Notes under the pieces: model-generated
Seen by the model: only the letters and a program-made list of their open reading frames with translations
Database searches by the model: none
What the model was told of the DNA's origin: nothing
Source of the DNA: Streptomyces sclerotialus
GTDB taxonomy: Bacteria > Actinomycetota > Actinomycetes > Streptomycetales > Streptomycetaceae
DNA length: 64,000 bases
Assembly (NCBI RefSeq): GCF_040907265.1
Contig: NZ_JBFOHP010000002.1
Location: 6,882,001 to 6,946,000, forward strand
Reading direction: 5' to 3'
In this document: positions 56,993 through 64,000 of the stretch, in pieces
Layout: each line of letters begins with the position of its first letter
How positions within the stretch are numbered: position 1 is the first letter of the stretch
Position numbers and translations under genes: made by a program

Positions 56993-59373
56993 CGGAATCC
57001 GACACCACGGTCACCTTCGAAGTGCCGGGCCTGGCCGCGCCCGTGGAGATCCTGGTCGACCGCTGGGGCGTCCCGCACCTGTACGCCGCCTCGCGCGCCG
57101 ACCTCTTCCTCGCGCAGGGGTTCAACGCGGCCCGCGACCGGCTCTTCCAGATCGACCTGTGGCGGCGGCGCGGCCTCGGCCTGCTGGCGGAGGCGTTCGG
57201 GCCCGAGTACACCGAACACGACCGGGCGGCCCGGCTGTTCCTCTACCGCGGCGACATGGCCGCGGAGTGGGAGTCGTACGGCCCGGACGCCGAGCGGGTC
57301 ACCACCGCGTTCGTGCACGGCATCAACGCGTTCGTCACCCTCTGCCGCGAGCAGCGTGCACACCTCCCGCCGGAGTTCCGGCTGCTGGACTACGAACCGG
57401 CGTACTGGCAGCCCGCCGACGTCGCCCGCATCCGCAGCCACGGCCTCCACTACAACCTCCACGACGAGGTCGAACGGGCGCGTACGCTGCGGGACTTCGG
57501 CCCCGAGGTGGAGGAGCTGCGCAAGGTCCGCGAGCCCGCGCACGCGCTGCGGGTGCCCGAGGGGCTGGACCTCTCCGTCCTCCCCGACGACGTGCTGCGC
57601 GTGTACCGGATGGCCACCACCCCGCCGTGGGCCCCCAAGGCGCCGCGGCAGGGCATCGACGGCAGCAACAACTGGGTGCTCGCGCCGTCCCGCACCGCCA
57701 CCGGCCGCCCGCTGCTCGCCAACGACCCGCACCGCGCCGTCACCCTGCCCGCGCTGCGCTACCTCGCCCATCTCTCGGCGCCGGGCCTCGACGTCATCGG
57801 CGCGGGCGAGCCGGCCCTGCCCGGCGTCTCCATCGGCCACAACGGCCACCTCGCGTTCGGCCTCACGATCTTCCCGGTCGACCAGGAGGACCTGTACGTC
57901 TACCGCACCGACCCGAACGACCCGAAGCGGTACGTGTACGGCGACGGCTGGGAGGCGATGACCAAGGTCACCGAGACCATTCCGGTGCGCGGCGGCGAAT
58001 CCGTCACCACCGACCTGTGGTTCACCCGGCACGGCCCCGTCATCGACGAACGCCCGGACCGCGCCGCCGCGTTCGCCGTCCGCGCCGCCTGGCTGGAGCC
58101 CGGCATGGCCCCCTACCTCGGCAGCATGGACTACATGGGCGCGACCGGGCCGGACGCCTTCGTCGCCGCCATGGAGCGGTGGGGCGCGCCCGGCGAGAAC
58201 CAGGTCTACGCGGCGCCGGACGGCACGACCGGCTGGCGCCCGGCCGGGCGGGTCCCGGTCCGCCGAGGCTGGGACGGCACGCTGCCGGTACCGGGCGACG
58301 GCCGGTACGAGTGGGACGGGCACCACCCGGTCGGCTCGCTGCCCTCCGTACGCGACCCGGAGGACGGCTGGTTCGCCACGGCCAACCAGCTCAACCTCCC
58401 CGACGACTACCCCAACGCCGCGCGCACCGTCACCTACGACTGGTACGCGCCCTACCGCCACCGGCGCATCGCCGAGGTGCTGGCCGCGCGCGCTGACTGG
58501 ACGGCGCGGGACTGCGTGGCCCTGCAGAACGACTACGTGAGCCTGCCCGCGCGCGGCATCCAGCCGCTGCTGGCGGGGCTGACCTCCGAGGACCCGCGGG
58601 TGGCGGCGGGGCTGAAGCTGCTGCGGGACTGGGACGCGTCGCTCGACGCGGACTCGTCCGCCGCCGCGCTCTTCGAGATCTGGTACCGCCGCCACCTCCG
58701 TCCCGCACTGCTGCGGCGCGCCCTCGCCCGGCTCCTCCCGGCGGAGCGGGTGGCCGAGGCGCTGGCCCGGGTACTGCCCGCCGAGGACGCCACCGCCGAC
58801 GCCCGGGTCGACCTCTCGCTCCTCCTGGAGCCGGGCGGCCGGCTGGGGCCCGACCCGGACGCGGCGGTCCGTACGGTGATCCTCGACAGCCTCGGGCCCG
58901 CGTGGGACGAGGCGGCGGAGCTGCTCGGGCCGGACGCCGCGGGGTGGCGGTGGGGCGCGCTCCACCAGGCACGTCTGCACCATCCGCTCGCGAAGCTCCT
59001 CGGTGGGAGAGCGGGGGACTGGTCCTCGGTGGGGCCGGTGCCGCGCGGCGGCAGCGGCGACACGGTGTCCGCGACGGCGTACGGTCCCGGCTTCCGGCAG
59101 ACCGGCGGCGCCAGCTTCCGGCTGGTCGTGGACGTCGGCTCGTGGGACGACTCGCTGGCGATGAGCACGCCGGGCCAGTCCGGCGATCCGGGGAGCCCGC
59201 ACTACCGGGACCTGTTCGACGCCTGGGCGGCGGACGGCGCGTTCCCGCTGCTGTACTCCCGGGAGCAGGTCGAGAAGCACACGACCCGGCGGATCACGCT
59301 CGTGCCGGACGCCGCAACGGGGAGGCCGTCTGAGGCCGCGGGCCCTCACTCCGCGAAGAGCGCGTCCAGGTAG
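56989..59373 (+). CDS. Penicillin acylase-family Ntn hydrolase, apparently cytoplasmic
   Basis: A 794-residue precursor. The autoprocessing site is G225/S226 in QGIDGSNNWVLAPSRTATGR: the serine becomes the N-terminal nucleophile of the beta chain, and FGLTIFPVDQEDLYVYRTD, WFTRHGPVIDE and MSTPGQSGDPGSPHYRDLF are the usual family blocks. The family hydrolyses amide bonds of penicillins and N-acyl homoserine lactones. It has no signal peptide, unlike secreted acylases, so it acts on imported substrate. Start overlaps the amidohydrolase stop (ATGA). Its tail overlaps the convergent YchJ gene by 28 bp. Confidence 0.93.
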   Translation: MTESDTTVTFEVPGLAAPVEILVDRWGVPHLYAASRADLFLAQGFNAARDRLFQIDLWRRRGLGLLAEAFGPEYTEHDRAARLFLYRGDMAAEWESYGPDAERVTTAFVHGINAFVTLCREQRAHLPPEFRLLDYEPAYWQPADVARIRSHGLHYNLHDEVERARTLRDFGPEVEELRKVREPAHALRVPEGLDLSVLPDDVLRVYRMATTPPWAPKAPRQGIDGSNNWVLAPSRTATGRPLLANDPHRAVTLPALRYLAHLSAPGLDVIGAGEPALPGVSIGHNGHLAFGLTIFPVDQEDLYVYRTDPNDPKRYVYGDGWEAMTKVTETIPVRGGESVTTDLWFTRHGPVIDERPDRAAAFAVRAAWLEPGMAPYLGSMDYMGATGPDAFVAAMERWGAPGENQVYAAPDGTTGWRPAGRVPVRRGWDGTLPVPGDGRYEWDGHHPVGSLPSVRDPEDGWFATANQLNLPDDYPNAARTVTYDWYAPYRHRRIAEVLAARADWTARDCVALQNDYVSLPARGIQPLLAGLTSEDPRVAAGLKLLRDWDASLDADSSAAALFEIWYRRHLRPALLRRALARLLPAERVAEALARVLPAEDATADARVDLSLLLEPGGRLGPDPDAAVRTVILDSLGPAWDEAAELLGPDAAGWRWGALHQARLHHPLAKLLGGRAGDWSSVGPVPRGGSGDTVSATAYGPGFRQTGGASFRLVVDVGSWDDSLAMSTPGQSGDPGSPHYRDLFDAWAADGAFPLLYSREQVEKHTTRRITLVPDAATGRPSEAAGPHSAKSASR

Positions 59374-59780
59374 ACCCAGGCACCGTCGTGCCGGACGAAG
59401 CGGCTGTGCTCGTGCAACGCGTCCTCCGCGCCGCGGTACCGGAACCGGGCGCGGAAGGCGACCGTGCCGGTGGTGTGGAACGCGCTGCCCTCGGTCGTCT
59501 CCAGGATCTCCAGCCCCAGCCAGCGCTGTCCCGCGTCGAACTCGACGCGGGGCGGCCGGGTGTCCGGGTGCCAGGTACGCAGCAGGTAGGCCTCGTCCCG
59601 GACGACGAAGGCGCTGTACCGCGACCGCATCAGCCGCTCGCAGGTGGGCGCCGCCGCCGTCCCGGAATGGAACCGCCCGCAGCATTCCCCGTACGCGGCG
59701 GACAGGCCGCAGGGGCAGGGCGAGGACGCGGTGATCGCAGGGGCTGCGGCCTGCTTCGGGCGCTTGGTGCGACGGGACAT
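59346..59780 (-). CDS. YchJ-family protein with SEC-C zinc motif
   Basis: A 144-residue protein: SEC-C motif CPCGLSAAYGECCGRFH near residue 22, then the NTF2-like YchJ domain (RLMRSRYSAFVVRDEAYLLR, TWHPDTRP, ARFRYRGAEDALHEHSRF). Family function unknown. It is convergent with the acylase gene, overlapping its 3' end. Confidence 0.92.
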   Translation of the reverse strand: MSRRTKRPKQAAAPAITASSPCPCGLSAAYGECCGRFHSGTAAAPTCERLMRSRYSAFVVRDEAYLLRTWHPDTRPPRVEFDAGQRWLGLEILETTEGSAFHTTGTVAFRARFRYRGAEDALHEHSRFVRHDGAWVYLDALFAE

Positions 59781-59837
59781 GCGCCCATTGTGCCTGGTCG
59801 CGGAGGGAGGACCGCGATATCGCCGAGCGGACGGGTC

Positions 59838-59896
59838 GTCTCGTCATTCGAGACAACGTTACGTGCGGCTTACAGCCGGTATTACCGTGGAGCGCA
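59838..59896 (+). promoter_or_regulatory. Promoter region with a dyad before the leader ORF
   Basis: GTCTCG at 59838-59843 and CGAGAC at 59849-59854 form a perfect inverted repeat with a 5-bp spacer. A TATTAC at about 59879-59884 is a plausible -10 box, giving a start a few bases before the leader ATG. Speculative as to regulator. Confidence 0.4.
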
Positions 59897-59979
59897 TGTT
59901 CGGACCCGCCAGTGTGCTCACGCTCGCGCTCTTCGCGGCGACGCCGTGGGACGTCGACGACGCGCTCTGTAGCCGCTGA
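59896..59979 (+). CDS. Candidate leader peptide upstream of the sulfur transporter
   Basis: A 27-residue ORF with GGAG just upstream of the ATG and the ending WDVDDALCSR, followed by TGA 67 bp before the YeeE/YedE gene. Short ORFs ending in Ala-Leu-Cys or similar precede sulfur-assimilation genes in actinobacteria and act as cysteine-responsive attenuators. This one has one Cys near its end. The role is inferred from position and composition. Confidence 0.45.
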   Translation: MFGPASVLTLALFAATPWDVDDALCSR

Positions 59980-60046
59980 CGCCCCCAGGTCCGGCCTGTT
60001 CTTCCGGTACGCCCGCCCGTATCGCACCCCTCCCACGGAGACTCAC

Positions 60047-61339
60047 GTGACGACCGCTCCCCCCGCCGGGGCGGCCGGGGCCCCGCCCCGTTCCAGCGCC
60101 CTGCTCACCCCGGCCCCCACCCGCACGCCCGCGCCCGCCGCCGAGCCCGCGCCGCCCGTCCGCCGCACGCCCCTGGTGGTCGCCGGCCTGATCGGTGCCG
60201 GTCTCACCGCGTACGTGTGGACCGCCAACGGCGCCAAGCCCGGCATCCTGCTGCTCCTCGGCATCGCCCTGGGCTTCGCCCTCTTCCACTCCCGCTTCGG
60301 CTTCACCTCCGCCTGGCGGCAGCTGATCGCCGTCGGCAACGGCACCGGGCTGCGCGCCCACGCCCTGCTGCTCGGCACCACCGCCACGCTCTTCGCCCTG
60401 GTGATCGGCACCGGCACCGGACTGTTCGGCTCGGTACCGGCGCCCAGCGCCGGACCGCTGGGCGTCGCCCTGCTGGTCGGCGCCTTCCTCTTCGCCGTCG
60501 GCATGCAGCTCGGCGGCGCCTGCGCCTCCGGCACCCTCTTCGCCGTCGGTTCAGGGCAGAGCACCATCGTCCTCACCCTCGGCGGATTCATCGCCGGCTC
60601 GACGCTGGCCGCCTGGCAGTGGGACCTCTGGCGTGACCTGCCCGCCTTCGACCCGGTGCTCTTCTCCGACCACCTCGGCTGGGGCGGCTCCTGGGCCCTC
60701 ACCATCGTGCTGCTCGCCGTGGTCGTGCTGGTCTCCCGCCGCGTCCAGGCCCGCCGCAACCCGCCGCCGCTCGGCACCCCGCCGTCCGCGCGTACCTCCC
60801 TGGCCCGCGTCTTCCGCGGCTCCTGGTCCCTGTGGGCCGGTGCGCTGGCCCTCGCCGTCCTCGGCGCCGCCGTCCTGCTGGTGTCGGGCGGCGCGTGGGG
60901 CGTGACCAGCGCCTTCGCGCTGTGGGGCTCGAAGCTGGTGGGCCTGCTCGGCGGCTCCCCGGAGCACTGGGCCTTCTGGCAGGACCCGAAGAACGCCGCC
61001 TCGTACGCGGGCCCGGTCCTGGCCGACAAGACCAGTCTCACCGACATCGGCATCATGATCGGTGCCGCGGTCGCGGCCGCCGCGGGCGGCGTGTGGAAGC
61101 TGCACCGCGGCATCCCCGCCCGCACCGCGCTCGCCGCCGTGCTCGGCGGCATCCTGATGGGCATCGGCGCCCGCATGGCGGGCGGCTGCAACATCGGCGC
61201 GTACCTCGCCGGCATCGCCTCCGGCAGCCTGCACGGCTGGATCTGGGGCGCGGCCGCGCTGGTCGGCACCTGGGCGGGCCTCCGGCTGCGCCCGGCCTTC
61301 GGCCTCGGCAACCCCAAGCCGGGGGACGGCGTCTGCTGA
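60047..61339 (+). CDS. YeeE/YedE-family sulfur-compound transporter
   Basis: A 430-residue membrane protein with about ten helices. The two family motifs are GGACASGTLFAVGSGQ and GGCNIGAYLAGIASGSLHGW, each with the conserved Cys that relays thiosulfate through the membrane in characterised YeeE. A proline-rich cytoplasmic N-terminus of about 45 residues precedes the first helix. GTG 60047 has GGAG 6 bp upstream. Likely imports thiosulfate or another sulfur compound. Confidence 0.9.
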   Translation: MTTAPPAGAAGAPPRSSALLTPAPTRTPAPAAEPAPPVRRTPLVVAGLIGAGLTAYVWTANGAKPGILLLLGIALGFALFHSRFGFTSAWRQLIAVGNGTGLRAHALLLGTTATLFALVIGTGTGLFGSVPAPSAGPLGVALLVGAFLFAVGMQLGGACASGTLFAVGSGQSTIVLTLGGFIAGSTLAAWQWDLWRDLPAFDPVLFSDHLGWGGSWALTIVLLAVVVLVSRRVQARRNPPPLGTPPSARTSLARVFRGSWSLWAGALALAVLGAAVLLVSGGAWGVTSAFALWGSKLVGLLGGSPEHWAFWQDPKNAASYAGPVLADKTSLTDIGIMIGAAVAAAAGGVWKLHRGIPARTALAAVLGGILMGIGARMAGGCNIGAYLAGIASGSLHGWIWGAAALVGTWAGLRLRPAFGLGNPKPGDGVC

Positions 61340-61358
61340 CCGCCTGACACGGACGAGA

Positions 61359-61393
61359 GCGGCGGTCGCCGGGAGGATCCCGGCGGCCGCCGT
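61359..61393. terminator. Bidirectional terminator hairpin
   Basis: GGCGGTCGCCGGG at 61361-61373 pairs with CCCGGCGGCCGCC at 61379-61391 around a 5-nt loop, with one G-U wobble. It lies between the convergent transporter and cupredoxin genes. Confidence 0.8.
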
Positions 61394-61415
61394 CGTCACC
61401 GTGAGTGCCGGGCGC

Positions 61416-63593
61416 TCACAGCTCCTGGATGCGGATGTTGCGGTACGAGATGACATCGCTCGTACCGTGGACCTGGAGGCCGACGTAGCCGGAGGCGTAG
61501 CGCCGGCCGTCGGTGCCCGGGTCGTCGTCCCGCGGCGGGTAGAAGGTCTGCCCGCCGGTGTTGTCGAACTCGTTGATCAGCTTGCCGTTGCGGTAGATCT
61601 CGTAGTGCTGGTCGACCACCCGGATCTCGTAGTCGTTCCAGGTGCCCTTGGGCGTGACGCCCGCGCCGCCGAGGCCGACCCGGTCGAAGCCGTAGACCGA
61701 CCCCGTCTTGTACATGTCGCCGTCCGGCCGGTCCAGGATCTGGACCTCGTGTCCGTACTTGATGGCGACCCACTCGGGCCGGGACTCCTCGGGGTGGTCG
61801 TGGACGTCGGGGAAGCGGACGAAGACCCCGCCGTTGGCGTTGCCGGTGCCCGGCGCGTCGTCCCGGAACTGGAGCTTCAGCGAGAAGTCGTCGAAGCGCC
61901 GCTCGGGGAACCACAGCATCCCCATGCCGTCGACCGTCGTACTGCTGGTCATGGCGCCGTCGCCGGTGAGCGAGAAGGCGCCGCCGCCCACGTGCTGCCA
62001 CTTCTCGAAGGACGCCTGCGTCCCGTCGAAGAGGTCGCGGTAGCCGGTGTGCTGGCCGGGCTTGCCGATGCCGGACTGGCGGGCCGCCCTGTTGATCGCC
62101 CGGTACTCCCGCTTGTCGATCACGCCGTCCTTCCGGAGCTGGTCCGTCACCTCGGTGACGTGCTTGAGGAAGAGCGCCTGCGAGGACCAGTCCTTCTCGT
62201 CCTCGATCAGCTCGTTGATCGTGCAGCGGTTGCCGGTGATCCGGTTCGGGACACCGGTGTCGACCGTGCCGACGATGACGGTCAGCCGCTCGTCGAACTC
62301 GGGGCAGGGCGGTGCGGGCACTCCGCCGCCCGCGACGACGTCGAAGGAGACCGTACGGGCCGGCGAGGTGTTGCCCGCCTTGTCGGTCGCCCGGTGCGCG
62401 AGCGAGTGGTGGCCGGTACGGTCCACGACGACCGGCGCCTCGTACGCGAGGTACGGGCCGCCGTCGAGGGAGTACTCGACCTTCGCCACGCCGCTCTCCG
62501 CGTCGGTGGCGGTGACGGTCACCTTGGCGCTGCCGACGTACGCGCCGTCGGAGTTCTTCTGCCCTTCGGTCTTCGCCGCGGTCTCCGGGGGCGTGGTGTC
62601 CTCGGCCGGCGGCTCGACGACCGTGAAGTCCACCGACTTCTCCGCCGCCGCGTTGCCCGCCTTGTCGGCGGCGCGGTAGCGGACCTTGTGCGCGCCCACC
62701 TCGTGCACCATCACCGGCGCGGTGTACGGCTGCCACTCGCCGTCCCCGAGCGCGTACTCGATGGTGTTGACGCCGGACCCGGTGTCGGAGGCGGTGACCG
62801 TCACCGTCGCCATACCGAGGTAGGCGCCGTCCGCGTTCTTCTCACCGGACACCGTCGCCGAGGTCTCCGGCGGGGTGGTGTCGTTCGTGTCCGGTGCGAC
62901 CACCGTGAAGTCGGCGGACTTCTCCGCCGCGACGTTGCCCGCCTTGTCGGCCGCGCGGTACCGGATCTTGTGGGTGCCGGCCTGGTCGACGACGAGGGGC
63001 GCGGTGTACGGCTGGAAGCCGCCCTCGCCGACCGCGTACTCGATCCGGTCCACACCCGAGCCCGCGTCGGTCGCCGACAGGGTCACGGTGGCGCTGCCGA
63101 CGTACGCGCCGTCCGCGTTCTTCTGCCCCTCGACCTTCGCCGAGGTCTCCGGCGCCGTGGTGTCCTCGCCGCCGCCCTCGGTGACGACGAGGACGCCCTG
63201 CATCGTCTCGTGGCCGGGGATCGTGCAGTGGTAGCGGTACTTGCCCGGCGTGAGCGTGACCTCGGCGGTGTGCTTGCCGCCGGAGGAGTCACCGGGGTTC
63301 GCCAGGATGTTCAGGCTGACGTCCTGGTTGTACTCCGAGTCGGAGGTGACGAAGGTCAGCGTGTGCGGCATGCCCATGGTGTTGCCGGTGGCCTCGCTGT
63401 TCTCGAAGACGATGGTCGCCTTCCCGGCCACGGCGGTGGTGGGCGCCGAGGTGTACTTCGTGATGTCGTCGCCCGCCGTCCAGGTCAGCACCTGCTGCTC
63501 GGCGACGGGCGCCGGCTGCCCGTACGCCGCGGTGGCGCCGACGCCGAGCAGCAGGAGGAGGACGGACAGCAGAGCGGTCAGCCGCCGGTTCAT
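61416..63593 (-). CDS. Secreted cupredoxin, Ig-like repeat and DUF1080 protein
   Basis: A 725-residue exported protein. Signal peptide to about 25; a cupredoxin domain with type 1 copper ligands H77, C123, H128 and M131 (MPHTLTF, YHCTIPGHETMQ); three Ig-like repeats of about 90 residues (each with DTTxPET, YVGSATVT-like strands, YRAADKAGN and AEKSxDFTV); and a C-terminal DUF1080 (3-keto-disaccharide hydrolase) domain (GYRDLFDGTQASFEKWQHVG, NGGVFVRFPDVHDHP, TWNDYEIRVVDQHYEIYRNG). Oxidised glycan cleavage with a copper electron carrier is plausible. The ATG overlaps the stop of the previous gene. Confidence 0.88.
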   Translation of the reverse strand: MNRRLTALLSVLLLLLGVGATAAYGQPAPVAEQQVLTWTAGDDITKYTSAPTTAVAGKATIVFENSEATGNTMGMPHTLTFVTSDSEYNQDVSLNILANPGDSSGGKHTAEVTLTPGKYRYHCTIPGHETMQGVLVVTEGGGEDTTAPETSAKVEGQKNADGAYVGSATVTLSATDAGSGVDRIEYAVGEGGFQPYTAPLVVDQAGTHKIRYRAADKAGNVAAEKSADFTVVAPDTNDTTPPETSATVSGEKNADGAYLGMATVTVTASDTGSGVNTIEYALGDGEWQPYTAPVMVHEVGAHKVRYRAADKAGNAAAEKSVDFTVVEPPAEDTTPPETAAKTEGQKNSDGAYVGSAKVTVTATDAESGVAKVEYSLDGGPYLAYEAPVVVDRTGHHSLAHRATDKAGNTSPARTVSFDVVAGGGVPAPPCPEFDERLTVIVGTVDTGVPNRITGNRCTINELIEDEKDWSSQALFLKHVTEVTDQLRKDGVIDKREYRAINRAARQSGIGKPGQHTGYRDLFDGTQASFEKWQHVGGGAFSLTGDGAMTSSTTVDGMGMLWFPERRFDDFSLKLQFRDDAPGTGNANGGVFVRFPDVHDHPEESRPEWVAIKYGHEVQILDRPDGDMYKTGSVYGFDRVGLGGAGVTPKGTWNDYEIRVVDQHYEIYRNGKLINEFDNTGGQTFYPPRDDDPGTDGRRYASGYVGLQVHGTSDVISYRNIRIQEL

Positions 63594-64000
63594 CAGGCGT
63601 CCTTCCGGGCCAGGTCCGCGGGGAGCGGAGTCGCCGGGCCGCCGTGGTACGTGATGTGCCACAGCGCGGACTTGTCGTCGGAGGTGAAGAAGCCGCGCCC
63701 GTAGTCCAGGACGTAGAGCGAGCCGTCGGGCGCGAACGTCCAGCCCATCAGGTTGCGGATGCCGTCGGCACCGACCGGCACGATCTTGTCGAGGGACTCG
63801 GCGTGCACGGGCAGCCCGCCCGAGCCCACGGTCTTCGGGTCCATCACGACCGCGTTCCGCGGCTGTTCACCGTCGTAGAAGTCGCCGACGAACCACTTGC
63901 CGTCCCAGTACGCGGGCCAGGCGTCCTCACCCGCCGTCTTCGCGTCGTAGCGGTAGACCGGGCCGTCCATCGCGGCCTGGCCGCCGCCCTTGAGCCAGGG
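63593..64000 (-). CDS. C-terminal part of a PQQ-type sugar dehydrogenase (5' end outside window)
   Basis: The visible 135 codons are the end of a beta-propeller protein: AYWDGKWFVGDFYDG, VVMDPKTV, GWTFAPDGSLYVLDYGRGFF and ALWHITYHGG. These are the last blades of soluble glucose/sorbosone dehydrogenases that use PQQ, often found in large secreted proteins with PKD and ThuA domains. It continues beyond 64000. Its stop overlaps the start of the cupredoxin-DUF1080 gene (TGATG), so the pair is co-translated. Confidence 0.85.
   Translation of the reverse strand, partial: PWLKGGGQAAMDGPVYRYDAKTAGEDAWPAYWDGKWFVGDFYDGEQPRNAVVMDPKTVGSGGLPVHAESLDKIVPVGADGIRNLMGWTFAPDGSLYVLDYGRGFFTSDDKSALWHITYHGGPATPLPADLARKDA

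Noticed and set aside
56950..60036. Minus-strand ORF of 1028 codons opposite the Ntn acylase
   Set aside because: The plus strand encodes a clear penicillin acylase; the minus frame is an open GC-rich antisense frame with no motif.
1..64000. CRISPR array, tRNA, rRNA, phage or biosynthetic gene cluster
   Set aside because: I saw no regularly spaced repeats, no tRNA T-loop signature, no rRNA-like sequence, no phage structural genes and no PKS/NRPS domains.

Overview
The window is high-GC DNA (low-GC third codon positions are rare, GTG/TTG starts and purine-rich AGGAGG-type ribosome sites are common) and its families point to a Streptomyces or close relative: a WhiJ-like DNA-binding protein with DUF397 partners and a divergent histidine-kinase-fold ATPase, STAS factors, TerD, a HelD/HelR-type RNA polymerase recycling factor, many Tat/lipoprotein exports and divergent regulator-transporter pairs. 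It is chromosomal-looking, with one small degraded mobile-element patch (about 13.9-16.1 kb). No rRNA, tRNA or CRISPR array was seen.

Layout. 1-9.5 kb: end of a membrane acyltransferase, an ArsR-TerB fusion regulator, a GlsB-type membrane protein, an AadA-like nucleotidyltransferase, a lipoprotein, a peptide symporter, an EamA exporter with its divergent AraC regulator, and a ProP-like transporter. 9.6-13.9 kb: a secreted glycosidase-like lipoprotein, then a WhiJ-like locus (HTH, DUF397, tandem DUF397, ATPase) carrying a clear internal duplication and a 16-codon HTH remnant, then a methyltransferase behind a striking TATACAT operator. 13.9-16.1 kb: small membrane proteins between remnants of an IS5-like and an IS4-like transposase. 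16.1-26.2 kb: TerD, XRE-cupin regulator, RNase HI with a zinc tail, an amidase, three hydrolases, a Csp-type copper protein, STAS proteins, a lone DUF3662 protein and a class B penicillin-binding protein.

26.5-29.7 kb is a compact lipid operon: two paralogous OlsB-like N-acyltransferases, a 50-residue coupled ORF, an OlsA/PlsC-like O-acyltransferase and a DedA protein, the set expected for ornithine-type lipids. 29.8-32.8 kb is thiamine salvage: thiM-thiE under a TPP riboswitch, divergent from a CytX-like pyrimidine permease. 33-43.5 kb: HelR-like ATPase, IclR, TetR with an epoxide-hydrolase-like enzyme, an old yellow enzyme controlled by a divergent MerR regulator through a textbook 19-bp-spaced promoter, and a TetR-flavoprotein-SDR operon. 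43.7-47.8 kb: a secreted VWA protein coupled to a membrane-anchored partner, and an M64 metalloprotease.

47.9-59.4 kb is the most interesting block: a FadR-type GntR regulator and a cyclase-family hydrolase face an eight-gene, tightly overlapping operon (M20 deacylase, aldehyde dehydrogenase, SDR, DUF3311, sodium symporter, amidohydrolase, cytoplasmic penicillin-acylase-family Ntn hydrolase). Two dyads in the shared promoter fit the FadR-family operator. I read it as an import-and-degrade pathway for an N-acylated or amide compound of unknown identity. The window ends with a YchJ protein, a short candidate leader peptide before a YeeE/YedE sulfur transporter, and a secreted cupredoxin / Ig-like repeat / DUF1080 protein coupled to the end of a PQQ-type sugar dehydrogenase.
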